From Candidatus Hinthialibacter antarcticus (GTDB lineage Bacteria; Hinthialibacterota; Hinthialibacteria; Hinthialibacterales; Hinthialibacteraceae), in contig JAVCCE010000040.1 in assembly GCA_030765645.1 (NCBI GenBank), positions 1-64,000 of the forward strand: a DNA stretch of 64,000 nucleotides. The letters are read 5' to 3'. A program made the position numbers and the translations under genes. The notes under the pieces are model-generated. The model had not been told where the DNA came from. It worked only from the letters and a program-made list of their open reading frames with translations, and searched no databases. Shown here one piece after another: positions 22,899 through 32,573 of this stretch. Numbering within the stretch: the first letter of the stretch is position 1; each line of letters opens with the position of its first letter.

Positions 22899-25199
22899 AT
22901 GTTGAAGCGGATGAGTGACAGCGTAACTACAATAAAAGTTGATACGGCCCGCGAGTGGTCATCCTGGTTGACTTGTCTGACAGTGGGGATTCTTCTGTAT
23001 GAATCAATCACTGGATTTGCCATTCTATTTCTGCCCTTCAGCCTGTTTAACCAATTCTCCGTCCTGTTGCATACATTGATTGGCTTGATCTCATTTCTGC
23101 CGACTGCGTGGTATTCATACACTCATTGGAAAGTTCGGAGAGTGGGGAGTTTAAGCCACTATCAGGTTGTTGGTTATGGGACGTTTATTTCTCTATTTAT
23201 TTGCTTTGCCAGCGGCGTTGTTTTGACGCTTCAAGCCGCCTTTGGCCGCCGCATCGACGCATTCTGGGATATGGTGCACATTGGGTCGAGCATTGTGTTC
23301 TTCCTGCTGATGACGCTTCATATCATGACATTAGTTTTTCGTAGCGCTGGCGGGTTGAATTTAAATAATACGGGAGACGCGAAGGTTCGCTTTTATGTTC
23401 GTTCTTCGGTCAGTTGCGTAGCGCTGTGTCTTGTTACGTTCGCTTCGTTGTTATTGTATCCCAGCCAGCAATGGAACCAGCCGTTTTCTCCTGACTATGA
23501 TTGGCGCTTTGGCGAAGACCGCCCGTTTGCTCCGAGCTTAGCCCGCGTCGATTACAATGGACGCGAGACCGAAATTGTGAGCGCGGTGATGGAGCAATTG
23601 GAACCAGCCAAACGGGAAGCCTTTTCTCAAGCGTACCGTAACCACGAACGCGCGCGTCTTGGCTTGTATCAGCAAGTGACCAACAGCCTGAGCGATAGCA
23701 ATGCGCCCGCAAATGTTCGAGAGAAATTTGAAGAGCGATTTTCTGACTATACCAAGTTTGTAAGCCAGTGGGGCGCCGTCGATCCAGAATTGCTCGCTGG
23801 TTCGAGCCGGTGCGGGACCTCTGGGTGTCATGATGATATTTACCAGGAATGGGCGCCTAGCGCCCATCGGTATTCGGCCCTCGATCAGATGTTTCAAAAA
23901 ACGCAAGAATTCATGGCGGTTGAAACCAGCCCGGAGCAAACGCGCTATTGCGCAGGCTGCCACGATCCGATTTCGCTATTCGGCGGGGCAAAGAATAAAT
24001 CAAACATTACCTTGAGCGCAAAAGGCTCAGATGAAGGCATCTCGTGCGTAGTCTGTCATAGTATCGTACAAGCAGATACGCAAGGAAACGCTGATTATAC
24101 GCTTCAACTTCCGGTCCCGTATTTGTTTGAAAAATACGACGATGCGGCGTCGTCATGGATCAGTGATTTTTTAATTCGCTCTTATCCACGCCATCATGTC
24201 GAATCATATTCGAGAACGCTTTATAAATCCGCAGAGTATTGCGGGGCCTGTCACAAGCAATACATCGACAAAGAAGTCAATACTGATATTGGTCGCGTTC
24301 AAGGCCAGAACCAGTACGATAGTTGGCGAAAGAGCCATTGGTATGACGAAGAAAATCCTGACAATACCATCACATGCCGTGAATGCCACATGCCCTTACA
24401 AGCAAGCGATGACCCGTCGTCCGGCGACCCGTATGACTTCAACCGAAACCGGAATGACCAGAAGCATCGCAGCCACCGGTTTCTTGCATCCAATCAATAT
24501 ATCCCGGTATTTCATCAACTGCCGGATGCAGACCTCCACGTTCAATTGACTGAGGATTGGCTGCGCGGAGAGATCGAGATTCCTGAAATCGCAGATCGTT
24601 GGGTGACAGGGCCGGTCGTTGAAATGGAAATCCAAGCGCCCAAGCGCGTTAAACCAGGCGACGAAATTCACATCCAAGTGCTTTTGGTGAATAACAAAAC
24701 CGGGCACGACTTTCCAACAGGCCCGTTAGATATGATCGAATCATGGCTGGAACTGATTGTTAGCGATGAGCGCGGTGAAGTCAGATACCACGCAGGCGCC
24801 ATTGATGATGGAGGAGATGTGCTCGAACCGCCTCTTATATTCAAAGCAGACGGCTTTGACCGCAAAGGAGAATTAATTGACCGCCATAATTTATGGGACA
24901 TGGTAGGCGCCCGATACAAGCGGGCAATGTTTCCCGGCGTGTCTGACGCAGTCAATATCTCGATGTTATGCCCTGAGACGTCTGTGAAATCTACCGCATC
25001 TTCACCAGAGCGCTCCGGCGAGTTTGATGTCCTCATTCCCCAGTCATCAGAAAAAAGCGCATTACATGTGACCGCAATCCTTTGGTATCGAAAAGCCAAT
25101 GCGGCTTTTCTGAAACGCATTTATGGGATCGATACGGAATTCCGGTCTCCCGCTACCGATATTTCCCGCGCAAGCGCCGTGATTGAGATTGATGCGTAA
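22899..25199 (+). CDS. Fused membrane cytochrome b and pentaheme cytochrome c
   Basis: A 766-residue protein. Residues about 15-185 hold four TM helices with His residues suited to heme b (LLHTLIGLISFLPTAW, WDMVHIGSSIVFFLLMTLHIM). The periplasmic remainder has c-heme motifs CGTSGCH (a CX4CH variant), CAGCH, CVVCH, CGACH and CRECH, in the style of cytochrome c554/multiheme Cytochrome_C554-type proteins, and ends in a beta-rich domain (about 560-766). It could be a quinol dehydrogenase passing electrons to nitrogen oxides or to NarGH. The start could also be the internal ATG at 22911. It overlaps the next gene by 8 bp. Confidence 0.82.
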   Translation: MLKRMSDSVTTIKVDTAREWSSWLTCLTVGILLYESITGFAILFLPFSLFNQFSVLLHTLIGLISFLPTAWYSYTHWKVRRVGSLSHYQVVGYGTFISLFICFASGVVLTLQAAFGRRIDAFWDMVHIGSSIVFFLLMTLHIMTLVFRSAGGLNLNNTGDAKVRFYVRSSVSCVALCLVTFASLLLYPSQQWNQPFSPDYDWRFGEDRPFAPSLARVDYNGRETEIVSAVMEQLEPAKREAFSQAYRNHERARLGLYQQVTNSLSDSNAPANVREKFEERFSDYTKFVSQWGAVDPELLAGSSRCGTSGCHDDIYQEWAPSAHRYSALDQMFQKTQEFMAVETSPEQTRYCAGCHDPISLFGGAKNKSNITLSAKGSDEGISCVVCHSIVQADTQGNADYTLQLPVPYLFEKYDDAASSWISDFLIRSYPRHHVESYSRTLYKSAEYCGACHKQYIDKEVNTDIGRVQGQNQYDSWRKSHWYDEENPDNTITCRECHMPLQASDDPSSGDPYDFNRNRNDQKHRSHRFLASNQYIPVFHQLPDADLHVQLTEDWLRGEIEIPEIADRWVTGPVVEMEIQAPKRVKPGDEIHIQVLLVNNKTGHDFPTGPLDMIESWLELIVSDERGEVRYHAGAIDDGGDVLEPPLIFKADGFDRKGELIDRHNLWDMVGARYKRAMFPGVSDAVNISMLCPETSVKSTASSPERSGEFDVLIPQSSEKSALHVTAILWYRKANAAFLKRIYGIDTEFRSPATDISRASAVIEIDA

Positions 25200-27009
25200 A
25201 CCAAAGCTAACCAGAAGCCGCCGCCAATTTCATCTGATCGTGTGGAGTATCCTGACGGGGTGCATCGTAATTGGAGCGCCGATTTTCCTGTATTGGATTT
25301 ATCAACCTGCCGATTCTGTCTTCGATCCGTATGGAGAAAAAATTGACGGAATTACTAACGTCCACCTTCAAGAGAGCGATAATACAGCGCCAGAAATCCA
25401 ATTTGATGAGGTCGCTGAAAAATCAGGCATTGTATTTCATCATTTTCCATTTGAACGGAATTCCTACATTGTTGAAGACATGGGGGCTGGGCTGGCATGG
25501 GGCGATTATGATGGCGACGGTGACGAAGACCTTTTTCTCGTGAACTTTTCAGCGCCATTTAATGGACAACAATCAGAGCCGTCTTCAGGCGCTACACATG
25601 CGCTTTATCAAAATCAAGGAGACGGGACCTTCGTCGATGTCAGCAAAGAATACGGAGTTGATTTGTCTTCGTATGGCATGGGCGCCGCCTGGGGTGATTT
25701 TGATAATGATGGCGATTTAGATTTGTACGTCACGAATATTGGCTCAAACCTTCTCTTTCAAAACAATGGAAATGGCGGCTTCACAGAAATCGCAAAAAAT
25801 GTCGGCCTAGATGATGACCGCTTTGGGGCCGGGTGCATGTGGGGCGACTATAACCGTGACGGCTGGATCGATTTATATGTTTGCAACTATGTGGATTTTG
25901 TATTTCGTGAAGGGGATGTCAAACGCAAATCAAAATTCAACCGGCTGGAATATCCCCATACGTTGAATCCCTCTTCATACGCATCGCAACCCAATCGGCT
26001 CTATCGGAATAATGGGGATGGAACTTTCACGGATGTCGCAGAATCTGTAGGCGTTGATAACCCGGAAGGGAGAAGCCTTGCAGTTTCGTGGACCGATTTT
26101 GATCTGGACGGCTATGTGGATTTGTACATTGCGAACGATGTTTCCAGCAATGCGATGTATCGAAATATGGGTAACGGAACGTTCGAAGACGTCAGTTCGA
26201 GATCGCTGACTGCTGACTACCGGGGCGCGATGGGCATTGCGGTCGGCGACTATGATCGCGACGCCGATCTTGATCTTTTTATTACGCATTGGCTCGCGCA
26301 AGAAAATGCGCTCTATCAAAATATGATGTTTTTTATGGGCATGAAACAAGACGCCGATCAGGCGTTGTTTTTTACGGATGTTGCCGATGAGTTTGGGCTG
26401 GGGCAAATTTCGTTAGATATGGTTGGGTGGAGCACGTCGTTTATTGACTTTGACAATGACGGCTGGCTGGATTTATGGATTTCTAATGGAAATACGCTTG
26501 AACAACTGGATGAGGTGAAGCGATTAAAGCCTCAAGCCATATTGTTATTTCATCAACAGCCAGAAAAGGGATTTTATGAAATCGGCGCCAAGGCATGTGA
26601 TGCATTATCTATACCGACTGTTACGCGAGGCGGCGCCTTTGCCGATTATAACGCCGATGGACGGATTGATTTTGCGTTGCAACAACATGGAGAATCACCG
26701 CTGTTGTTTCTGAATACCACCCAGAATACGCATAACTGGATTCAAATCGAATTAAAACAGAATAAGTATAATACTCAGGCGTTGGGCGCGAGAGTTATTC
26801 TAAAAACAAACGATGGGCTGCAACTGCAACAAGTCGGTTCACAGGCGTCTTATTTATCTCAAAACCAAAACATTCTACATTTTGGTTTAGGGGAAAACGA
26901 TGCAATCAATGAAATTCAAATTTTCTGGCCGGATGGACGCGAAGAAATAATCCGCGAAGTGGATGGCATCAACCAAAAACTAACTATCATTCATGAGCCA
27001 GAATATTAA
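25192..27009 (+). CDS. ASPIC/UnbV-type FG-GAP/VCBS beta-propeller protein
   Basis: About 605 residues with an N-terminal TM anchor (FHLIVWSILTGCIVIGAPIF). Repeated Asp-rich calcium loops follow: GDYDGDGDEDLFL, GDFDNDGDLDLYV, GDYNRDGWIDLYV, TDFDLDGYVDLYI, GDYDRDADLDLFI, IDFDNDGWLDLWI. The C-terminus (about 520-605) has the ASPIC/UnbV signature (NTHNWIQIELKQNKYNTQALGARV, FGLGENDAINEIQIFWPDG). These are surface or periplasmic binding propellers. The start overlaps the stop of the cytochrome gene, so it is the last gene of the respiratory operon; its connection with respiration is unknown. Confidence 0.85.
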   Translation: MRKPKLTRSRRQFHLIVWSILTGCIVIGAPIFLYWIYQPADSVFDPYGEKIDGITNVHLQESDNTAPEIQFDEVAEKSGIVFHHFPFERNSYIVEDMGAGLAWGDYDGDGDEDLFLVNFSAPFNGQQSEPSSGATHALYQNQGDGTFVDVSKEYGVDLSSYGMGAAWGDFDNDGDLDLYVTNIGSNLLFQNNGNGGFTEIAKNVGLDDDRFGAGCMWGDYNRDGWIDLYVCNYVDFVFREGDVKRKSKFNRLEYPHTLNPSSYASQPNRLYRNNGDGTFTDVAESVGVDNPEGRSLAVSWTDFDLDGYVDLYIANDVSSNAMYRNMGNGTFEDVSSRSLTADYRGAMGIAVGDYDRDADLDLFITHWLAQENALYQNMMFFMGMKQDADQALFFTDVADEFGLGQISLDMVGWSTSFIDFDNDGWLDLWISNGNTLEQLDEVKRLKPQAILLFHQQPEKGFYEIGAKACDALSIPTVTRGGAFADYNADGRIDFALQQHGESPLLFLNTTQNTHNWIQIELKQNKYNTQALGARVILKTNDGLQLQQVGSQASYLSQNQNILHFGLGENDAINEIQIFWPDGREEIIREVDGINQKLTIIHEPEY

Positions 27010-27051
27010 ATGAATGGCCTATTTGATGCAGTCGAAGACAGAACAACACGG

Positions 27052-27106
27052 CTTTATAGTCGTTGCCAGAAATCTGTGCGGATTGAGTTTTCATAACTGT
27101 ATCTAG
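27052..27106 (-). repeat. Repeat family C, truncated copy (reverse orientation)
   Basis: The complement of 27052-27106 matches the right-hand part of the family C repeat at 28132-28239 (GATACAGTTA..AAACTCAATC, then TCTGGCAAC and CTATAAAG). It is cut off where the IS5-like remnant starts, about 27107. Confidence 0.65.
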
Positions 27107-27109
27107 TCG

Positions 27110-27425
27110 ATCCTGAAAAAGTGTTGTTTCAAATTTTCATTGATGTTTAGAAGACGACTTGTCCTCTAATGGTTTTCGCTTGGTTGTGAAATCTCATGTT
27201 GAAGGCAGCAATCCTTTGACGCAAATACTGAAAAAGGGCAAAAAGAGCCCGCTGTATGCGCAGTTTGACCAAAATCAAATGTTAGTTCCAACCGCAGGCG
27301 CACAGGATCGCATTGATACATAGTCGCCAAGCGTCCCCTTTAGGTCGTTTCTGTCCAATCGGCTGCTTTGTTTGATGTGCCCGATTGTGGTCTCAATCGC
27401 CGAGCGTCTTTTCATCCACTTTTTC
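27110..27425 (-). mobile_element. IS5-family transposase remnant (C-terminal part, frameshifted)
   Basis: Minus-strand translation from 27425 gives KKWMKRRSAIETTIGHIKQSSRLDRNDLKG, then after a frameshift INAILCACGWN, a stop, and LILVKLRIQRALFALF. This is the DDE catalytic-Glu region and tail typical of IS5-group transposases (R-S-A-I-E-x-x-I-G-H-x-K). It has internal stops and no 5' part, so it is inactive. It abuts the broken esterase gene at about 27425, which it interrupted. Confidence 0.75.
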
Positions 27426-27750
27426 AACGATTGAACGAAACACCTTGTTCTTTTAGATAGCGGTCGTCGGTACAGAGTAAAACTGCGAGTTGAGCGCCAG
27501 CAGAATGTCCACCAACGATGACTCGTTTAGGATCGCCACCATAGCCAGCAATATGTCTGTGCACCCACCCAAACGCTTTGGCAACGTCGCGAATCAGAAC
27601 ATCCATCTCCACGTTGGGTAAGAGACGATAGTTTGTCGCGACGAAGACCATTCCGCGCTCCGTCAACACTTTGGGTTTCAGCGCCACATCGCTCTTATCA
27701 CCAGTTTGCCATCCGCCGCCGTATATCTTGGCACAGAGGGAAGCGCAAAT
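27425..27750 (-). pseudogene. Alpha/beta-hydrolase (esterase) fragment
   Basis: The minus strand encodes [18 protein letters not shown], then [19 protein letters not shown], and the nucleophile elbow [20 protein letters not shown], ending where the IS5 remnant begins. The oxyanion-hole motif is degraded (usual HGGGW appears as YGGGW) and a stop blocks the frame upstream near 27760. It is a lipase/esterase of the BD-FAE or alpha/beta-hydrolase-3 type that lost both ends. Confidence 0.7.
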
Positions 27751-27886
27751 TCACCACCCTACATTGGGTGTAATAGATGTGACAAACGAAAACCCGGTTT
27801 TCTTAAAGATTGAAAACTAACAGCATAACGTCAGTTTGCATACACATCCATGTAATCATGACTTCCGGCAAAGCCGGAGGGTTACT

Positions 27887-27912
27887 CTTTTTTAATTAAT
27901 CTTCCGAAATTT
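27887..27912 (+). repeat. Left 26-bp direct repeat flanking family A copy 1
   Basis: The 26 bases here are identical to 28100-28125. The pair brackets the family A element at 27954-28100 with about 40 bp of extra flank on the left. It could be a long target duplication or a recombination footprint. The unit begins CTTTTTTAATTAATC. Confidence 0.75.
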
Positions 27913-27953
27913 GAGTGCTTTTTTATAAGTTGAATTGAGGTTTCGCTTCGTGA

Positions 27954-28100
27954 GGCATGGGTACAACTCTGCTCGCTTCAGTGCGGGCTTTCAGGCCCTT
28001 ACGCACAGGCGCTCCCAGAGTCGCACCCATGCCGGAATACGTTTTAGGAATCAAAATCATGGCCATCCATCAATGTAGGTACTCATTTACCGGATGAACC
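27954..28100 (+). repeat. Repeat family A, copy 1 (hairpin plus tail)
   Basis: The outer stem GGCATGGGT (27954-27962) pairs with ACCCATGCC (28025-28033). The conserved core has CGCTTCAGTGCGGGC and TACGCACAGGCGC, with an inner stem GTGCG/CGCAC. A non-hairpin tail runs to 28100 (GGAATACG..., CATCAATGTAGG, ACCGGATGAACC) and recurs at 34427-34602 and 60611-60800. It is intergenic, between the esterase remnant and the RND gene. Confidence 0.85.
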
Positions 28101-28125
28101 TTTTTTAATTAATCTTCCGAAATTT
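28100..28125 (+). repeat. Right 26-bp direct repeat flanking family A copy 1
   Basis: Identical to 27887-27912, beginning at the last base of the family A tail. The sequence then continues into a family C repeat at 28132. Confidence 0.75.
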
Positions 28126-28131
28126 TATCCG

Positions 28132-28239
28132 TTTAGAGCGTTTGACAAAATACCGTGCGTAAAGCGCGCCCGTAGGGCTCAGCGATAGATACAGTTACGG
28201 AAACTCAATCCGCACATAATTCTGGCAACCACTATAAAA
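28132..28239 (+). repeat. Repeat family C, full-length copy
   Basis: About 108 bp starting TTTAGAGCG and ending CTGGCAACCACTATAAAA. It is near-identical to 57245-57353. Shorter, internally deleted or truncated relatives lie at 27052, 53925 and 60317. It sits in the 1.3-kb gene-poor stretch downstream of the RND gene stop (28305). Confidence 0.85.
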
Positions 28240-28304
28240 CATACTGCAACCACCTGATGCAGTATTAGAAATTGTGAGAAATCTAAAATCTCGAATTTTG
28301 TTTT

Positions 28305-31300
28305 TCAGGCGCTTTCTTTTTGCGTTCTGCAGCCAAATTTAGCGTACAATGCAGGCATGAAAAACAGATTCAATACAGTAGAAGTAATTAGCCCCCACAC
28401 GATGACAAGCGCCATGGGATATTCAATTTCATACCCAGGTTGCAAACCACCGATCACGATTGGAAGCAACGCTAACGCAGTTGTTAAAGCAGTCATCAAA
28501 ATTGGAGCCAAGCGTTCTTCGGCTCCGCGAATAACCAACGGTACGCCGAAAGGCATTTTTTCTTCATCTTCTAAATAGCGATAATGGCTTATTAGCATGA
28601 TGCCGTTCCGGGCGGCGATGCCCAATACAGTAACAAAACCGACAAGTGATCCCAGAGATAAAACGCCCCCTCCAGCAAATGCTCCCATGACGCCGCCGAT
28701 TAAAGCAAAAGGCAATGTCAGAAAGATTAAACAGACCAAACGGATCGACTGAAAATCGGTATAAAGAAGAACAAGGATCCCCATAATTGCCAGCGCGGTT
28801 AGAGCAAACAAGCGTTGTTTTGATTCCTGACGGGCCGCAAATTCACCCAGAAATTCAGGATGATATTCTAAGGGGAAATTATATCCCTTTACTTGTTGCT
28901 CAACGTCTCGAGCGACACTGCCGAGATCGCGTCCTTCTACATTGCAAGTAACATCAATATAGCGAGAAGCGCCTTCACGTTTGATCAGGTTTGGCATGTC
29001 GCCGATATAGACATCTGCTAAATCTTTAAGTGGGATATAAGCGCCTTGGGGCGTTTCGATTAATAAGTTTCGCAGCGATGATAAATCATTACGTATTCGC
29101 TCGCTGCCGCGAACAACGACTTCTACTATTTTTTGGCCTTCATATAGTTCTCCAACCTTGTGACCATGAACTAAGGTCGTGACCGAACGCCGGATGTCGC
29201 CAGGGGAAAGGTTGAAGCGCTTCGCCATTTCCGGGCGCAGTTTCACTTTGATTTGAGGCACGAGAACTTGCTGTTCTACTTTTAAATCTCGGATGCCATT
29301 CACATCAGAAATGACTCCTGCGACGCCTTCAGCCGTCTCTCTTAATTCTGCCAGATCAGGGCCGTAAATTCGCACAACAATGCTGGCGCTGGCTCCGGTT
29401 AACACTTCTTTGATGCGTTCACTCAAATATGTGAGCACGTCCCGATATAACCCGGGATAGCCATAAACCACTTCTTCTACTTTTGCCAGTGTGGTTTTGT
29501 AGTCAGCCTCAGGCGCAATGCTGATCCATAATTCCGTAAAATTCGGCCCAACGACTTCATCGGCGACTTCGGCGCGACCAATGTGAGAACCAAAATTTCT
29601 GACGCCGGGAATCGCCCGCAGTTCTTTGCTGACGCGAATGGTTAAGCGGTTCATTGCGTCGAGCGAGGTCCCGGGTTTTTCAACCCAATGCATCAAGAAA
29701 TCCCGTTCTTGAAATTTCGGAAAAAATTCTTCTCCTAAATTGGGTACGGCTATCGCCGCTCCAATCATGGCAATCACTAAAAATACGACAACCAGGGATG
29801 GACGCGAAACCGTCATTGGCAGGACTGAGCGATAGATGCGCTTTAAGACCGAAGTGAGCGGAGGGTCTTCATTTTCATGTTTCACTTGAGGCAGAAGCAT
29901 GAGAGACAACGCCGGCGTCACGGTAAGCGCCACAATCAACGACGCTAAAATGGCAAGCACATAAGAAAAGGCGAGCGGTTTAAAGAACGCCCCCGCTAGG
30001 CCCTCTAAGAAAAATACCGGAAGAAAAACAAGAATAACAATCAGGCTCGCATACACGATTGCGCTTCGTACTTCGAGAGAGGCTTTCAGAACAACCCAAA
30101 ACGAGGAATCGGGATTCCCTGCCTTTGCATTTAACCGAAGACGACGTGCGATGTTTTCCACATCAATAATGGCGTCATCGACAACAGAGCCTAATGCGAT
30201 TACCAGCCCTGCAATGACCATGGTGTTGATGGTTTCGCCTTGGTGGTGAATGACAAGCATGGCTGCGATTAGAGACAACGGAATCGCAAGCGCGCTGATT
30301 AACGCTGCTCTCCAATTAAATAAAAATGCAACCAGAACAATGACGACCAGTACGCAGCCAATCAACAGAGCGTGCGATAAATTTGTTAACGCGGTTTCAA
30401 TAAATGTGGCGGGGCGAAATATAGTTGAATCAACAAGAACATCGCCTAAGCCAGGGCGCAACGTTTCAAGAACGGCTTCAACCTGCCGCGTGACATTGAG
30501 AGTATTTCCCCACGGGTACATTTCGACGATTAATAATAATCCCGGGCCATCGTTTATAATAGCGTCGCCAATCGGCGGCGGGAAACCGATTTCAACCTTA
30601 GCGACGTCGCCCAAACGAATCGGCGCTCCGTCTTGAAATTTGATTAATGAATTTGCTAGGTCTTCTGTATTTTTAATTGGTGAATCATGGAAAATCGCCA
30701 ATCTTTGGTTGGGCGTATCCAGAAAACCACCAGCGCCTAACGTGGTAATATCTTGTGCGGCAGTGATGACGGAGTCTAATGGAATGTTATGTAAGCGAAG
30801 TTGTTCAGGTTCGACAATGATTTGATATTGCCTGTCCCGCTGTCCCCAAATCGCGATATTCGCTACGCCGGGCAATGCCATCAAACGTGGCCGGATGGTC
30901 CATTTGGCCAGTTCCGTCATGTCCATCTGAGATAATGTGTCAGATGACATTCCAATTTTCATGACGCGGCTGGTTGACGAAAGAGGGGGAAGAATGACGG
31001 GAGCGCGGGCAACCGCAGGAAGACGTTCTAACTCAGCGGTGAGCCGTTCCTGAACCAGGTGATGCGCCGTATTCAGGTTTGTGCCTTTTTCAAAAAATAA
31101 TGTGATTGACGAAAGCCCAAGGACGGATTTAGACCGGAGTTTTGTAACCAGCGGTGTTCCATTCAGCGCATTTTCTAAAGGAAGAGTAACAAGGCTATCG
31201 ACTTCTTCTACGGAAAGCCCCGGCGCTTCGGTTTGAATTTCAACCCGTGGAGGAGCGAATTCTGGAAACACATCCAGACGAGTATCTTTGGCTGTGCGAA

Positions 31301-31394
31301 TGCCGACGATGATTAAAACGACGGCCAATGCGAGCACAAGCACGCGCATTTCAAGAGCTGTAGTGATGAGCCATTTCATCATGGCGAAAAACAC
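28305..31394 (-). CDS. RND efflux pump, heavy-metal (CusA/CzcA-like) subgroup
   Basis: A 1029-residue inner-membrane RND transporter with the usual 12 TM helices and two periplasmic loops. The N-terminal [20 protein letters not shown] and [14 protein letters not shown] match the HME branch. TM4 carries [19 protein letters not shown], whose Asp/Glu residues form the proton relay. The substrate is not certain: Cu/Ag or divalent metals by family, but the Met triad of CusA was not located. It lies 12 bp after the membrane-fusion gene. No outer-membrane TolC partner lies nearby. Confidence 0.92.
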   Translation of the reverse strand: MFFAMMKWLITTALEMRVLVLALAVVLIIVGIRTAKDTRLDVFPEFAPPRVEIQTEAPGLSVEEVDSLVTLPLENALNGTPLVTKLRSKSVLGLSSITLFFEKGTNLNTAHHLVQERLTAELERLPAVARAPVILPPLSSTSRVMKIGMSSDTLSQMDMTELAKWTIRPRLMALPGVANIAIWGQRDRQYQIIVEPEQLRLHNIPLDSVITAAQDITTLGAGGFLDTPNQRLAIFHDSPIKNTEDLANSLIKFQDGAPIRLGDVAKVEIGFPPPIGDAIINDGPGLLLIVEMYPWGNTLNVTRQVEAVLETLRPGLGDVLVDSTIFRPATFIETALTNLSHALLIGCVLVVIVLVAFLFNWRAALISALAIPLSLIAAMLVIHHQGETINTMVIAGLVIALGSVVDDAIIDVENIARRLRLNAKAGNPDSSFWVVLKASLEVRSAIVYASLIVILVFLPVFFLEGLAGAFFKPLAFSYVLAILASLIVALTVTPALSLMLLPQVKHENEDPPLTSVLKRIYRSVLPMTVSRPSLVVVFLVIAMIGAAIAVPNLGEEFFPKFQERDFLMHWVEKPGTSLDAMNRLTIRVSKELRAIPGVRNFGSHIGRAEVADEVVGPNFTELWISIAPEADYKTTLAKVEEVVYGYPGLYRDVLTYLSERIKEVLTGASASIVVRIYGPDLAELRETAEGVAGVISDVNGIRDLKVEQQVLVPQIKVKLRPEMAKRFNLSPGDIRRSVTTLVHGHKVGELYEGQKIVEVVVRGSERIRNDLSSLRNLLIETPQGAYIPLKDLADVYIGDMPNLIKREGASRYIDVTCNVEGRDLGSVARDVEQQVKGYNFPLEYHPEFLGEFAARQESKQRLFALTALAIMGILVLLYTDFQSIRLVCLIFLTLPFALIGGVMGAFAGGGVLSLGSLVGFVTVLGIAARNGIMLISHYRYLEDEEKMPFGVPLVIRGAEERLAPILMTALTTALALLPIVIGGLQPGYEIEYPMALVIVWGLITSTVLNLFFMPALYAKFGCRTQKESA

Positions 31395-31406
31395 CTATAA
31401 GGATAA

Positions 31407-32573
31407 TTATTTACTGTTTCCAAACTCTGTTCCAAACAATTCCGCAGCTCCATCGGTAACCAACTGGGTTCCTGGCTTTGGGCCGGAAGCGATCACTGCA
31501 TCCTCGTCCTTCACAAATAACACTTCGATTCGGCTTCTTTGATACGTGTGTTCGCTCAACTTTTCATATACCCAAGCGTCGCCATGAATGTCATACAAAA
31601 CGGACGACCAAGGCACTGTTGAATTCTCTTCATTCCCTTTTAATTCCAGGCTGACTGATACGCGCTGTCCGGTGCGAAACTGGCTTTGCAGATTAACCAT
31701 TTCATAAAAAAGGTTAATCGTCACTGAATCGGGGTTTGCAGATGGAGGAGCGGATATGGAGTGGGCCAAGGTTGTTGATTTGCCCGGAAAGTCAGACACA
31801 TTTCCGACATGCGCCATCGCTTCGGATTGAATCCGTTCAACATCGCCAACATACACTGGGACGCGAACCCAGACTGTTTCATTATTGAGTATTTCAAATA
31901 ACGGCGCGCCAGCCGCAACCGATTGTCCGACGGCAACGAACAGATTTTGTAAGATACCATCATCAGGCGAGAGGATTACATTGGATTGAAGCGTTCCGGC
32001 TTCTGCATCAAGGTTCGTACGGGAAAGCAATGAAAGCCTGGCTTGCGCAGACGATAATTCTTCTTCCGCGAGGCGTAATTTGGCTTTTGCGTCATCAACC
32101 GCCCGGGCGTTGCCTACTTTATCTTCCAGAAGTTGTTCTGTTCGGTTCAATTCAATTTTTGCGGCGTTGATCTTAACTTTGGCGCTTTCGACTTGTCCTT
32201 GCGCTTCAATACGGGTTGAAGCGAGCGAGGCGTTGGCTTCGGCGAGCCTAACTCTTTCTGAGGGAGTTAATACATCTCGTTCAGGCGTCAACAATGGTAG
32301 ATACGCAAGAACCGCCTGCCCTTTCGCGACGAGGCTTCCAGGTTTTGGAATTTCGCTTTCGGGCGGCGGTTGAATTTCGCCGTTAAACGGCGCAGTAACG
32401 GAAATTAAGCGGCCCGGTGGAGTAAGAATTTCCCCATTGTAAGTTTGGCGCCGATTGACGGGTTTTACTTCAACAGGATGAGTAACGATGCCTAGCCTCT
32501 CTTCGGCTTCAGGCGTTAGAGTTATATTTGCCAAGTTGCTTTCATTGGTATACTGGTTTACTTGAGCTGGCAC
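31407..32573 (-). CDS. RND membrane-fusion (HlyD/CusB-like) protein lacking an N-terminal anchor
   Basis: A 388-residue adaptor with TYNGEILTPPGRLISVTAPFNGEIQ (beta-barrel/lipoyl half), an alpha-hairpin (about 115-185) rich in Ala/Glu/Arg, and a C-terminal membrane-proximal domain. The only in-frame start, a GTG at 32573, lies inside the 3' end of the glycosyltransferase gene, with a stop codon just upstream. The protein therefore begins MPAQVNQYTNESNL with no signal peptide, lipobox or TM helix. Either export uses an unusual route, the 5' end was lost, or an assembly error is present. It pairs with the RND gene downstream. Confidence 0.85.
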   Translation of the reverse strand: MPAQVNQYTNESNLANITLTPEAEERLGIVTHPVEVKPVNRRQTYNGEILTPPGRLISVTAPFNGEIQPPPESEIPKPGSLVAKGQAVLAYLPLLTPERDVLTPSERVRLAEANASLASTRIEAQGQVESAKVKINAAKIELNRTEQLLEDKVGNARAVDDAKAKLRLAEEELSSAQARLSLLSRTNLDAEAGTLQSNVILSPDDGILQNLFVAVGQSVAAGAPLFEILNNETVWVRVPVYVGDVERIQSEAMAHVGNVSDFPGKSTTLAHSISAPPSANPDSVTINLFYEMVNLQSQFRTGQRVSVSLELKGNEENSTVPWSSVLYDIHGDAWVYEKLSEHTYQRSRIEVLFVKDEDAVIASGPKPGTQLVTDGAAELFGTEFGNSK

